Positions 8,799-17,808 are shown, counted from the first letter of the stretch. The stretch: DNA of 64,000 nucleotides from JABLTI01 sp035528035 (GCA_035528035.1 DATKZI010000005.1:30432-94431), one strand, 5' to 3'. Numbers and translations: made by a program. Notes: a model not told the origin generated them from the letters alone.

Positions 8799-9119
8799 TT
8801 ATTGTATTTGTTCTAATTTGAAGCATACTGGTCTTATACCATCATTACATGCACTATAGATGATACCTTCTCCAGTCCAATCTGAATATCCTGTTCCTCC
8901 CAACCTTAAAACATCTAAATTCCTATAAATAGCATGATATGCATGTTGGCAAAAATCTTCTGGCATTTTACCTGATTCTGGCACAATAAATTCATTTCCT
9001 TCCTCAAAGAAAGGACACTTTGGTATTGATTTTCCTGATTCACGAATGAAATCTTTACCTATCACATCTTTTGGTTCGAAAATTTTAACAACAGTAATTT
9101 TGACTTTTTTCTCTGTCAA
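8799..9119 (-). CDS. TIGR04076-like small protein, copy 1
   Basis: The 106-residue paralogue of the next gene keeps the KVKITVVKIF strand, a CPFFEEGNEFIV segment, PEDFCQHAYHAIY, and the end motif ACNDGIRPVCFKLE. Cysteines align with the family pattern (C near residue 35, FC near 58, C near 91). Translation starts at TTG 9119, preceded by a very good AAGGTGAT three bases upstream. It is separated by 43 bases from the ATC-hydrolase-like gene upstream and overlaps or abuts copy 2 downstream, so it is part of one transcript. The function is unknown; a paired arrangement suggests the two copies could form a heteromer. Confidence 0.8.
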   Translation of the reverse strand: MTEKKVKITVVKIFEPKDVIGKDFIRESGKSIPKCPFFEEGNEFIVPESGKMPEDFCQHAYHAIYRNLDVLRLGGTGYSDWTGEGIIYSACNDGIRPVCFKLEQIQ

Positions 9120-9162
9120 TTTATCACCTTATTTTTGATCTTTTAAAATAATTTTTCTCTGT

Positions 9163-10014
9163 TTATTCTTTCTTATCAAGTTTATTTGTAAATTCAAGTG
9201 TTGGTTGTTCTGGATTTTCATGATATCTTGAATCCCAATAAAGCTCATCACAGAAATCTCCATGATGTAATGTTTGAGTTCGTCTCATTTTGATTATTTT
9301 TCCTTTATTCCAAGCTGGAATATCACCTATGAAACAAGATGCATAATAAGCAATATCAGGATCATTTAGTTCCTTTAAAGCTTCATGAGTTATACAAGTA
9401 TCAAAACGGTAGAGATCCATATGTTCATCTAATACACAAACAGTAAATTCACCAAGTCCAATTTTGGACCAATACTTTATAGCTCCTTCTCGATGTTCAG
9501 TAATATTCACATCATTTTTTGGAGGATTCTTTTTGCGCATATCTTGAACAATTCGTGTTAGAATTTTTGTGTATAATTCTATTCCTTTATCTTTTCCTAA
9601 CATCTCTGTTAAGGTTTTCAATCTGTAGTAAGAAGCTCTCTCGAGAGCTTTTGCCTTATTAAGTGAATGAACAATGAATTCCTCTGGATTCTCTGAACAC
9701 TGATGAATGGGATTTAGATGCTTAAGAATAAATTCTCGAATTATTGCTTTTAGTTGGGGATTCTTATCTAGAAAAGTATATGACTCATCAATTGGTGGAA
9801 AGTCATATATTCCATCTTTCTTTTCAATTGTTGATGTCACAGTAATAAATTTGCTTACTAGATCATTTACATATTTATCAACTAATTCTGGTTTATATTC
9901 TATAAGATATTTAATTATTGAATTAGTATTATCAAATTGTTCCTTAATCCAATTATTGGGATTTCCTTTTATCTCAGCATTTGGATTATACTTTTTGTAT
10001 GTAGTAACTTCCAT
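9163..10014 (-). CDS. ATC-hydrolase-like protein, copy 3 of the operon
   Basis: The family call rests on the C-terminal motif RRTQTLHHGDFCDELYWDSR, which matches the R-x-x-T-x6-D-x-C-D pattern of L-2-amino-thiazoline-4-carboxylate hydrolase-like proteins (PF14196). Founding members open ATC to S-carbamoyl-cysteine on the way to cysteine; many relatives have unknown substrates. The N-terminal 150 residues are helical and poorly conserved. A central TVCVLDEH segment replaces the usual CxxC seen in the two upstream copies, so this copy has diverged. The start is ATG 10014 with AGGTGA upstream, rather than GTG 10023. It lies 25 bases after copy 2. Confidence 0.7.
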   Translation of the reverse strand: MEVTTYKKYNPNAEIKGNPNNWIKEQFDNTNSIIKYLIEYKPELVDKYVNDLVSKFITVTSTIEKKDGIYDFPPIDESYTFLDKNPQLKAIIREFILKHLNPIHQCSENPEEFIVHSLNKAKALERASYYRLKTLTEMLGKDKGIELYTKILTRIVQDMRKKNPPKNDVNITEHREGAIKYWSKIGLGEFTVCVLDEHMDLYRFDTCITHEALKELNDPDIAYYASCFIGDIPAWNKGKIIKMRRTQTLHHGDFCDELYWDSRYHENPEQPTLEFTNKLDKKE

Positions 10015-10039
10015 TATTTTCACCTTTATTATTTCAATT

Positions 10040-10909
10040 TCATTTATACTTTAACCATATCTTATCTAGGAATTCTTTTGTGAATGATTTAGTCTTTCTT
10101 TTTTCTCTTGTATCATAATAGATATATGAACAATACTTGTCACCAAGCGCTAATGATTGTTCTAAATCTAATATAAAATGATCGTTCCAAACTTTAGCTA
10201 ATGGTTTATGCATATAACACATGATAGTGTAAAGTATTTCCTTATCTTGTCCATATTTTGTTTGGATCATACTATTGTATTTCTCACAGGTTACGCATAA
10301 TTTTAGAAATTGACCGTTTGTACCATCATTTATTATTTGATGTCGTCCATAAGGGTTTACAGGCAACCAATTTGCTTGTTCGATGCTAAAATCAACTAGT
10401 TCTTTGAATCTATTTTTTTGATAAATTGCATTTACTTCTTCATTGTAAGCATCTAGAAATTCTCGAAAGAATTGCAGTGCTTCTTCTCTCCCAAGTAAGA
10501 AAATTAACGCACTAACTTGAATAAAGAATAAACCAAAGGATGAAGGTATAAAATCTGTTGTTAGGAAAGCTGTTTTTTTATTTGCCCATAGATCTTCTGG
10601 AGTTATTCCTAGTTTTTCAATTATAAAGCTTAAGTGCAATTTAACGAATTTACTCTCTTCAGATAGCTTATCATATTGTACTAACTCTCTGTCAAGTTTA
10701 TCGTTTTGTTCATCAAAGTAATCTTGCTTAATTTCTTGTAGTAGTATATTAGATACTTTCTCTTTGAATCCTTGATAAATCTTAGGTCGCTCATTTCTAA
10801 TTTTTCTCAATATCAATGTTAATGTCCAAAAAACATCACTTTTAGCGAAATCCAGTGGATGTATTGTTACTTTTGGTTCTGCTACTTGATTACCATATTT
10901 TTTAAACAT
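10040..10909 (-). CDS. ATC-hydrolase-like protein, copy 2 of the operon
   Basis: A 289-residue paralogue of its neighbours. Shared features are the start KxGNQVAEPKVTIHPLDFAKSD, a helical middle, a GQFLKLCVTCEKY segment with CxxC, a CYMHKPLAKVWND segment, and the end motif LALGDKYCSYIYYDTR typical of ATC-hydrolase-like proteins. Probably soluble and cytosolic. The ATG directly follows the TAG of copy 1, and a GAGGTGAAAT ribosome site lies inside the end of copy 1, so translation is coupled. Retention of both the Cys-containing segment and the GDxxC motif suggests an active enzyme, but the substrate is unknown. Confidence 0.72.
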   Translation of the reverse strand: MFKKYGNQVAEPKVTIHPLDFAKSDVFWTLTLILRKIRNERPKIYQGFKEKVSNILLQEIKQDYFDEQNDKLDRELVQYDKLSEESKFVKLHLSFIIEKLGITPEDLWANKKTAFLTTDFIPSSFGLFFIQVSALIFLLGREEALQFFREFLDAYNEEVNAIYQKNRFKELVDFSIEQANWLPVNPYGRHQIINDGTNGQFLKLCVTCEKYNSMIQTKYGQDKEILYTIMCYMHKPLAKVWNDHFILDLEQSLALGDKYCSYIYYDTREKRKTKSFTKEFLDKIWLKYK

Positions 10910-11785
10910 CTATTTCACCTCAGAAAATTCTTCTATAACTTCATCGAAGAACTTTTGTGATGGCACTTTTATTGTATCTACAACACGCGTATCATGATAT
11001 ACATAGGTACAGTAAGGGTCACCTTTAGCTATCGTTTTATTCAGTGTAAGAATGAAATTCTCATTCCATAATCTAACTAAACCCTCATGACAATAACAAC
11101 CCGTTACATCAAGTAATTCCCTGTCTTCTTGTGAAGCATCCAGGTAATTTTTCATTTTATCACAAGTTAGACATATCTCAACATAACGTCCGTCTTCAAC
11201 GTTACTCATTAATCGAACTCTTCCCAATGAGTTGTTTTCGATGAATTTCATGTGATGAAAACGCATCTCTTCAAGATCTATGTACCAGTTTTTTTGATTA
11301 GGGTTATATTTGATCACATACTCATCAGCAATTTTTTTGTACAGATCAATGCCTTCCTCTTTTCCAAAAACATCAATTAATGATTTAATGTCCATTAAGT
11401 GAATATCTCTAATAGAATGAAAAAAGTTCCAATCAGGAAACTCTTGCTCCTTATTTTCCCAATATTGTTCTTCAGTAACACCAAGCGTACTAATGAAATT
11501 GCTAAGTAATAATCGCATAATGTTGGATTGGTCTGTTAAGTGTTTGTATTGTTGTAGAATTTCAGATAATTTTCCATTGATATCATGGAAGAATTCTTGT
11601 TTCGTTACTGCTAGTAACTTTTCAGTTAATTTTCTGATGTATTCTTCTAATTTGCTTGGTTTATGTTCATTGATATACCCAAAGGTATTATTGTAGTGCT
11701 TCAAGATATTACTTTCACTAAAATTAAATGGTTCAGTTCTAACTGTTACATTCTCTTTTTCTTTTCCTAGTTTTTCAAATTTCAC
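10910..11785 (-). CDS. ATC-hydrolase-like protein, first gene of the operon
   Basis: A 291-residue protein with the same architecture as copies 2 and 3: a FNFSESNILKHYN start, a helical middle, GRYVEICLTCDK with CxxC, TGCYCHEGLVRLWNE, and the end motif IAKGDPYCTYVYHDTR. This is the best-conserved copy for the Cys segments. It starts at GTG 11785 with GGAG 8 bases upstream. It heads an operon of five genes reading left, and its promoter region faces that of a winged-helix regulator gene across 203 bases. Related proteins hydrolyse thiazoline carboxylates; whether this one does is an inference. Confidence 0.72.
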   Translation of the reverse strand: MKFEKLGKEKENVTVRTEPFNFSESNILKHYNNTFGYINEHKPSKLEEYIRKLTEKLLAVTKQEFFHDINGKLSEILQQYKHLTDQSNIMRLLLSNFISTLGVTEEQYWENKEQEFPDWNFFHSIRDIHLMDIKSLIDVFGKEEGIDLYKKIADEYVIKYNPNQKNWYIDLEEMRFHHMKFIENNSLGRVRLMSNVEDGRYVEICLTCDKMKNYLDASQEDRELLDVTGCYCHEGLVRLWNENFILTLNKTIAKGDPYCTYVYHDTRVVDTIKVPSQKFFDEVIEEFSEVK

Positions 11786-11988
11786 AGAGATTGCTCCTTT
11801 CGATCTTTATTTATTCTTTTAAAATCTCTATTCCATTCAATTGATTTCAAACTTCTGATAACCTCGTTGGTCATCCTTTGACAACATATGTCATCAATAG
11901 ACACAGTTATATATTAGTTTTCCCCTAAATCTATAATAATCAAAAGAATTTAAGATGCTAGAAGAGAAAGTGACTGTTGTGTGTCTAA
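11786..11988. promoter_or_regulatory. Divergent control region with palindromes
   Basis: This 203-base region serves the leftward five-gene operon and the rightward regulator. It contains TGACA-ACATA-TGTCA (11879-11893), a perfect inverted repeat, and an octamer TAGACACA (11898-11905) matched by its reverse complement TGTGTCTA at 11980-11987, immediately before the regulator's ATG at 11989. A TTATATATT box lies near 11907-11915. These look like operators for the adjacent winged-helix protein, which would then control both its own gene and the operon. Binding is inferred. Confidence 0.5.
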
Positions 11989-12642
11989 ATGGCTAAAAAA
12001 ACAAAAACAAATTTTAAAGATTTCATTGAATATAAACCTCAGATTATGAAATTTCTTGATAAAGAAGAAACCGAATTAGCGTTAAAATATCATCCGATAA
12101 TTAAAGAAATGAGGAATAAGCATCTAACAGTAAAAGAAATTCATGATCTTTATATTGATGAAGAAACGAAGAAATACACACTAACAATTAAAACAATTTA
12201 TCGTTATCTTGAAAAATTAGAAGAGAAGAACTTAGTGATTGTTTCAGGACATCGAATAACTCAAAATAAAACTCAAGCAGAAAAATTGTACACTCGAACA
12301 GCAAATATTTTCTTTAAATCTTATGCAGAAAAACAAACTCCTCAAGCGATTAAAAAACGAAAAGCTACTTCTAAAAATCTTTATGTAATAATAAGTGAAA
12401 TGGGTAATGGTTCTATCATAACTTACGAGAAATTTGAGAAATTAATTTTGAATCTCCAAGATTTTGAACAACAATTAATTGAGGAAATTTCTCGAAAAGT
12501 TCCTTCTAGTAAGGTTCTCTCTGAAATCTATAGTGAAGTAGATATTGATCATGTTAATTATCTGAATGAATTTTCAGCAAAATTATTATTTATAATCAAA
12601 TATCCTGAACTTATAAAAGAGCTTCAAAATATTTACAACTAA
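11989..12642 (+). CDS. Winged-helix transcription regulator
   Basis: A 217-residue basic protein. Residues about 30-100 have the pattern of a winged helix-turn-helix: a helix, LTVKEIHDLY, a recognition-helix-like LTIKTIYRYLEKLEEKNLV, then a VSGHRITQN wing. The C-terminal half is helical (about 130-215) and could dimerise or bind a ligand. It faces the ATC-hydrolase/TIGR04076 operon, and an octamer half-site abuts its ATG, so autoregulation and control of that operon are likely (inference). No Shine-Dalgarno site precedes the ATG, suggesting a leaderless or near-leaderless message. The precise family (PadR, ArsR or an archaeal type) is not certain. Confidence 0.75.
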   Translation: MAKKTKTNFKDFIEYKPQIMKFLDKEETELALKYHPIIKEMRNKHLTVKEIHDLYIDEETKKYTLTIKTIYRYLEKLEEKNLVIVSGHRITQNKTQAEKLYTRTANIFFKSYAEKQTPQAIKKRKATSKNLYVIISEMGNGSIITYEKFEKLILNLQDFEQQLIEEISRKVPSSKVLSEIYSEVDIDHVNYLNEFSAKLLFIIKYPELIKELQNIYN

Positions 12643-12755
12643 ATAAAATGAGATTTTTTTCAAACAATTTTAAAGTTTTGAAAAGAAGAAAAAATCTTTT
12701 TAGATTTATTAATTAATACAAAATCCTTTTTTCTATAAAGGTAATTTTCTTAACT

Positions 12756-13922
12756 ATGAAGAAAATAAGCAAAATATTAGTTATAATTACTAGTATTATC
12801 ATAGTAACTGGAACTTCAAGTTTCTTAGTCTATTATTATATTTTCAAAGATAATGCTTCTTTTTCACCCTGCATTGATAAACCATTTACTAGTTATCCAG
12901 TAGATTTGGATAGATTACAAAATATTGTACCACTTGGTAACCTTAATCCACCAGGTCATACTTACCCAACTGATCATATGTATTTTTTTACTGATACAAT
13001 GATTTATCCTGATGGTTTTGAAATTTATGCTCCGGGAAATATCACAATGACTAGAATATCTAAAATAACTTATAATCCTCCTCAAGGAACAACCTCGGAA
13101 GATTATACAATAGATTTTTCTGTTTGTAAACATGTCACTGGAAGATTTGGTCATATAAACAATCTAAGTATTGCACTGTTAGACCTTACTGGAGAATTTG
13201 GTGAAGAATATGGCGATCAAGTAGAATCCTATGAAATAGACGGAAGAATCTTTACTTCCTATAAAAAAAGCATTACCCTCAATCTACTTTCGGGTCAACT
13301 CTTAGGCAGGGCAGGTCAAGGTGGCGGATATGACTTCTGGTTGAAAGATGATCGCGTTGAGCTAATCTGGGTTAATAACGATATTAGTAGAAATTTCCAA
13401 CATACAGTTTGTCCTTTGGATTATTTTACTGATGCTCTTAAAACAAATCTAGTAGCTAAATTAGGTGGTTGGATGGGTCTTGATCCTCCAGGTTATTGTG
13501 GTAGAATTGATTTTGATGTACCAAATACTGCTCAAGGTATCTGGACTACTGTTGGATATACAGGTCAAAATCCCGAAGAGTTTGGTCTCGCATTAGTGTA
13601 CAATAATTTCAACGCTTCTATGGCTGCTATCTCAATTGGTAATGCTGGAAATTCAACTTGGGATTCTCGAGTATATGATTTTTCACCTAGAAATAGTGGA
13701 AATTTAAATAGAAATTTCAGTCAAGTTACGAATGATGGTGCAATTTATTATTATCTCTGTAATGGTTTTGAGTTTGGACTAATTTATACAAAAGCTATTT
13801 TAATAAAAATGACTGGTGATCGAAGTTTGTTATTACAATTTGTAGATAGAAATGGTTTAGAAATACCATCAGATCCAACAACTTTGTTTGATGAAGAATT
13901 AGCGGTTGCTTATTATCGCTAA
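12756..13922 (+). CDS. Secreted protein with M23-like (lysostaphin-type) fold
   Basis: An N-terminal signal anchor (residues 5-29) is followed by an ectodomain that opens with VPLGNLNPPGHTYPTDHMYF. That motif, followed by an EIYAPGNITMTRI strand and a GRFGHINNLS segment, resembles secreted proteins with an M23/lysostaphin-type barrel (recalled from family experience, not searched). The H-x3-D and second-His positions differ from the M23-like gene at 5863, so it may be an inactive or altered relative. The C-terminal 130 residues are beta-rich and unrecognised. A weak AAGGT lies 12 bases before the ATG. No C-terminal membrane anchor is present. Confidence 0.6.
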   Translation: MKKISKILVIITSIIIVTGTSSFLVYYYIFKDNASFSPCIDKPFTSYPVDLDRLQNIVPLGNLNPPGHTYPTDHMYFFTDTMIYPDGFEIYAPGNITMTRISKITYNPPQGTTSEDYTIDFSVCKHVTGRFGHINNLSIALLDLTGEFGEEYGDQVESYEIDGRIFTSYKKSITLNLLSGQLLGRAGQGGGYDFWLKDDRVELIWVNNDISRNFQHTVCPLDYFTDALKTNLVAKLGGWMGLDPPGYCGRIDFDVPNTAQGIWTTVGYTGQNPEEFGLALVYNNFNASMAAISIGNAGNSTWDSRVYDFSPRNSGNLNRNFSQVTNDGAIYYYLCNGFEFGLIYTKAILIKMTGDRSLLLQFVDRNGLEIPSDPTTLFDEELAVAYYR

Positions 13923-14107
13923 TATTTATTTCTTCTTAGAAAATAGTTTTCTACAGCTTTAAATTTTATTTTTTTTAATGAGATATCATTTCTTTTAATT
14001 ATAAGGATAAAATAAGCAGAGCTTTTCAACGCCTGATGCTTTTCCTAATTTTTATACTTTTAGAAGGAATGTTATGACATTTTATTGCAGAGAATTTTTA
14101 AAACAAT

Positions 14108-14138
14108 CCCTCTATAGTTACTTATTATAGTAACAGGG
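14108..14138 (+). promoter_or_regulatory. Hairpin overlapping the ribosome site of the 14149 gene
   Basis: CCCT (14108-14111) and GTTACT (14117-14122) pair with AGTAAC (14129-14134) and AGGG (14135-14138). The right arm contains the AGGG that belongs to the gene's AGGGATGAT ribosome site, ten bases before the ATG. Folding would hide the site; the inner 18 bases are also a perfect palindrome and could instead be a protein operator. Either use is inferred. Confidence 0.4.
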
Positions 14139-14148
14139 ATGATGTTTT

Positions 14149-16812
14149 ATGAATAAAAGAATATCTCTTTTAGTATTATTTGTAACGATGCTTTTTACAC
14201 TAACATTAGTGTTTCAACCTGTTCAAAGCAAAGTTAGCTTTGTTGATGATTCAGTTCAATCACTACAAGCAATAGTGAACCCAATAACTGAAACATATTC
14301 AGCTACTGCTGTTGGTGGGACTGAAAAAATACTTTCAAACGTCTTCTATGGAGGCGATTGTGAAGAAGAAAAACCTAATGGTGAACCTGTTGGTTTTTAT
14401 GGCTATGGTTCTGGTAACAATTATGCTAATCACTCCTATCAAGATGAAGTCCATGCTGGAAACTATGGTGCTATTTTAAGTTCCCGTGGATCAGCCCAAT
14501 ATTATGCAAGTCATTATAGTAGTTGGTATTTTACTAATTATATTTCAGAACTTGGATATCTTGATCAAGATATCAACATGGATCTCTGGGTTAATGCTAA
14601 AGCAAATCCTGATTTTACTAGCGGTGCTGAAATTTACTTACGAGTACGATTCTTAACAGATCTTGGAAATTATTATATTAATTATTATCTTTCAAGAGTA
14701 AGTGGTCTACCATTTAATAGCACAACATCAGCTTTCTTTGATCTCCGTGATTCCTTAGATACTTGGAGACAAATTGATAGAAATATAACAGAAGATTTCG
14801 AATCAGTGTTTCCAACTCCGACATTATCATTAAGCTATATTTATTCATTTTTCCTCTATACTACCTCTGTTAGTAATCCAGTAGGTGATACCGTTCTGCT
14901 TTTCGATGATGTAGAATTTACTAATAGTACTGGGTTTAATTTCATACATCAAAATGGTGACTTTGAAGAGGGTAATTCTCATTTTTGGTATGATACATCT
15001 AGTGGTGCAGCATCAGTATATCGTACTGAAGATGATTTTACGCAAGGTACAAGCGCGATGAATTGTACAATTTTTCAACCTAAATCTAATGGGTACTCCT
15101 ACCTTTATGCAGAACAGGATATTTATGATGGTTGGCAGGTGATGCCAAAAGGTTGGTATGCAGAACAACCAGGTGATCTAATGATAAATTTTGATTGGAA
15201 ATATTCAGATACACCATTACTTGGATCACAAAAAGCTTCCTTCTATATATACTGTTCAAATTCGACTTATGATACTTATTTCTATTTTATTCTAGGTGAT
15301 GAGAATGATAATTTAGCTAGTTATTCAAACTATACCTATTCATCATATAGCCAAATATATCTTCCAGCAGAAGGGTTCGGTTCTCGAGATACTTGGAATC
15401 ATTTCTCTATTGATTTTATTGAAATACTAATGAGTTTAGGATTTACTAATACTATTCCTTATTATGTTGGGTATTATTGTGATATTAGTTCTACTGTGAG
15501 TAAAATTCAATTGCTTATTGATGACTTTTCTATTATTACTTGTCCCACTGGTGATGCATCATTTGAAGGAAATTTTGTTACATCACCTACTGATCCACTA
15601 AACTACTGGCAAACAAATTATGATGATAGATATGTGAATATAACATCAGACGCTTACGATGGAAACTTCGCAGCGAATCTAACTTCATATGTTGGTATTA
15701 CTTCTGCCTATTGCTATAAGACTGAAATGTATTTACCAGTAACAAACAATCAATTTACTGACTTTTATTGGCGTTTAGATAAGCGGACTGATCTAGGTTC
15801 TACGGCTTATTCTTATATTAGACTTGAATTAGATCATTCTAAATACATCTATTATGTAGTAGGAAATAATAGCTTGTATACTCCAATAAATAATTCAATT
15901 AATTGTTTTTATTTTGTTGATGGATATAACCAGATGGGTTCGTGGAATAATATCTTCAGAAATTTCACTGATGATGTTATTACTGCTTTCGGACCTAGTG
16001 ATTATACTGTTACACAAATTTATCTACACAATTATGCTAATGGTGTTGAAGTGATCTCTACAATTTTTGATCACCTGTATTTTGTTCGTGATAATGAAGC
16101 ACCGATCTTTACTGATGTTACTATAAATCCTACACCCGCTGAATATTTTGACAGTGTAGAAATTAGTGCAGATGTAGCTGACAATATCCAAATGGATTCA
16201 GTTATACTTCATTATAAGATAGATGCTGGTTCGTGGATAACAGAAGAGATGATCTTTAATTCAATGGTCTACTTAAAATCAATTCCTGCACAAGATTATG
16301 GTACTGTTGTATCATTTTACATTGAAGCTGTAGACATTTACGGACAAACCACCGAAGAAGGAACAGCATTAATTCCTCACACGTACACAGTTGAAGATAA
16401 TACAAATCCAATACTAATGATCGATGGACCTTCTACTGCGGATATAGTAAATAGCTCAGTAACCTTTACCGTCTTAGATGTTTCTGATGAAGGTAGCGGT
16501 ATTGCTAATTTCCAAATGATAGTTAACGGAACTGCAACAGATTTTTCTGTAATTCCCTCTACAATTGTGTGGGAAACCGCTGAATTAGAGAACGGTATCT
16601 ATACAATTATCTTCAGAGCAACTGATAATGCTGGAAATATTGAACAGAAAGTTTACGAATATGAAGTCTATTACCCACCTACTATTTGGGAATCCTTCGT
16701 TGCTTTCATGACTAAATGGTGGCCTTATCTTACCGCTGGAGCGGGAGGATTACTCATTGGAATTCTAGTAATAGTCATTGTAGTTAAAAGAAAGAAGAGA
16801 TTAGCAGCATAA
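14149..16812 (+). CDS. Large membrane-anchored adhesin-like surface protein
   Basis: An 887-residue protein: signal peptide (1-27); three long Tyr/Ser-rich beta modules (about 40-260, 265-475 and 480-640) each built around aromatic strands and a LLFDDVEF/LLIDDFSI-type strand, resembling carbohydrate-binding jelly-roll domains; then two Ig-like modules (DVTINPTPAEYFDSVEIS and SGIANFQMIVNG regions); a transmembrane helix (about 855-880); and a KRKKR tail. The Ig-like unit is also used in the protein at 19333. Probably binds sugars or other cells at the surface. The start is supported by AGGGATGAT upstream and the signal peptide. The product name is structural only. Confidence 0.75.
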   Translation: MNKRISLLVLFVTMLFTLTLVFQPVQSKVSFVDDSVQSLQAIVNPITETYSATAVGGTEKILSNVFYGGDCEEEKPNGEPVGFYGYGSGNNYANHSYQDEVHAGNYGAILSSRGSAQYYASHYSSWYFTNYISELGYLDQDINMDLWVNAKANPDFTSGAEIYLRVRFLTDLGNYYINYYLSRVSGLPFNSTTSAFFDLRDSLDTWRQIDRNITEDFESVFPTPTLSLSYIYSFFLYTTSVSNPVGDTVLLFDDVEFTNSTGFNFIHQNGDFEEGNSHFWYDTSSGAASVYRTEDDFTQGTSAMNCTIFQPKSNGYSYLYAEQDIYDGWQVMPKGWYAEQPGDLMINFDWKYSDTPLLGSQKASFYIYCSNSTYDTYFYFILGDENDNLASYSNYTYSSYSQIYLPAEGFGSRDTWNHFSIDFIEILMSLGFTNTIPYYVGYYCDISSTVSKIQLLIDDFSIITCPTGDASFEGNFVTSPTDPLNYWQTNYDDRYVNITSDAYDGNFAANLTSYVGITSAYCYKTEMYLPVTNNQFTDFYWRLDKRTDLGSTAYSYIRLELDHSKYIYYVVGNNSLYTPINNSINCFYFVDGYNQMGSWNNIFRNFTDDVITAFGPSDYTVTQIYLHNYANGVEVISTIFDHLYFVRDNEAPIFTDVTINPTPAEYFDSVEISADVADNIQMDSVILHYKIDAGSWITEEMIFNSMVYLKSIPAQDYGTVVSFYIEAVDIYGQTTEEGTALIPHTYTVEDNTNPILMIDGPSTADIVNSSVTFTVLDVSDEGSGIANFQMIVNGTATDFSVIPSTIVWETAELENGIYTIIFRATDNAGNIEQKVYEYEVYYPPTIWESFVAFMTKWWPYLTAGAGGLLIGILVIVIVVKRKKRLAA

Positions 16813-16818
16813 GCTAGC

Positions 16819-16850
16819 TTTTCTTTTTTTCTTATTTTGCTATTTTTTTC
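16819..16850 (+). terminator. T-rich terminator-like tract
   Basis: Dense T runs follow the stop of the adhesin-like gene by a few bases. They fit archaeal intrinsic termination. No stable hairpin is needed or seen. Confidence 0.4.
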
Positions 16851-16874
16851 TTTCAGTATTTATTCTATTTTTAA

Positions 16875-16931
16875 CTATAAATTCTTTTAATTACTGATTA
16901 TACTATAGCTATAAGTTGACTTTTTAAGACT
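16875..16931 (-). pseudogene. Tail remnant of an MBL-hydrolase paralogue
   Basis: Over 57 bases the - strand here matches the last codons of the intact MBL-fold gene at 18053: by hand alignment 47 of 57 positions agree without a gap. The reading GSLKKSTYSYSIISN corresponds to the C-terminus of that enzyme, but it is followed by a stop where the intact gene has Tyr, and no upstream coding sequence remains. It is thus the relic of a second copy, most of which has been lost. Confidence 0.65.
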
Positions 16932-17034
16932 ACCAATTGGTCATCTTCTGATTTTTCATTTGACTAAAATAGAATATACAAACTATTCGTAATGAAAAAT
17001 AAAAAGGAAGATGATGCCTTAGGAAGACATCAAA

Positions 17035-17808
17035 CTAATTTTTAGCAATGAATTGTATAAAACGGCTATGATAGATAGCTATGCGGTTCAATAGGTGGAG
17101 AGACAAAGTAAGTAAGAAGAAACCTATGAATGGTGTGATTACATATAAGAAAATCCAAAATCCTGTTGGTAATACTGAATACCAAGCTTCAGTAAAAACA
17201 GATCCATGAATAGCATATTCAACAATTAAATTGACCCAAGAGAACATTAAACCGATTGAGGTAGAAATAAACGTTACTGCAAATGTAAATGTAATAATAC
17301 CTATTGGCATTGCAAAAATCAAGCAATAGAAGAATGATTTGTAAATTGATTTATTCTTTAGTGAATTCAATACTTTATCTTTTTTAGTTCCATCATTGTT
17401 GAATCGTATTCTATCTGGTTTTATCTTTACTCCCGTTAAAAACGATGATAGCCATGTTTGAATTTCAAGCAAATACGGTAAGCTTAGTAAGAAGAGGAAG
17501 AGAAGAACCAATCCTATTCCAATTGGAATTAATCCAGCAAACGTCGAGAAACAGGTAACTGCATAAGTGAAGTAGAAAATGCCTAATGGAAGTAGTAAAA
17601 TTAAGTATAATATATTCAAGTACGTTCTTCCATTAGTGTACACACCAAAAAATCCTACATTTAATAAGGGATGTTCTTGAATTACTACTCTTGATTGTAT
17701 AGTTGTACCATTACTTCTTTTTAGTGTAATCTTAGATCCACATTTACTGCAAAATACATCATCAGTATCTAAATTATTCCCACACTCTGTACAAAATATT
17801 TCACTCAT
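17035..17808 (-). CDS. Zinc-ribbon membrane protein
   Basis: The N-terminus is a compact zinc ribbon, FCTECGNN...VFCSKCGSK (Cys at about 6, 9, 20 and 23). It is followed by a polar stretch and about four to five hydrophobic helices in two similar halves (TYAVTCFSTFAGLIPIGIGL and TFAVTFISTSIGLMF), pointing to an internal duplication. The C-terminus ends in a short basic tail. The domain resembles the sensor-like membrane regions found beside two-component proteins in archaea, but no function can be assigned. GGTGAT lies six bases before the ATG. Upstream are tandem near-repeats described separately. Confidence 0.75.
   Translation of the reverse strand: MSEIFCTECGNNLDTDDVFCSKCGSKITLKRSNGTTIQSRVVIQEHPLLNVGFFGVYTNGRTYLNILYLILLLPLGIFYFTYAVTCFSTFAGLIPIGIGLVLLFLFLLSLPYLLEIQTWLSSFLTGVKIKPDRIRFNNDGTKKDKVLNSLKNKSIYKSFFYCLIFAMPIGIITFTFAVTFISTSIGLMFSWVNLIVEYAIHGSVFTEAWYSVLPTGFWIFLYVITPFIGFFLLTLSLHLLNRIAIYHSRFIQFIAKN

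Noticed and set aside
8467..9119. The two small TIGR04076-like genes as a toxin-antitoxin pair
   Set aside because: They are paralogues of one family, sit at the end of a longer operon, and show no DNA-binding or toxin motif.
9707..10054. Open frame of 115 codons on the + strand
   Set aside because: It is antisense to the third ATC-hydrolase-like gene and its product is a hydrophobic artefact of reverse reading; no ribosome site.
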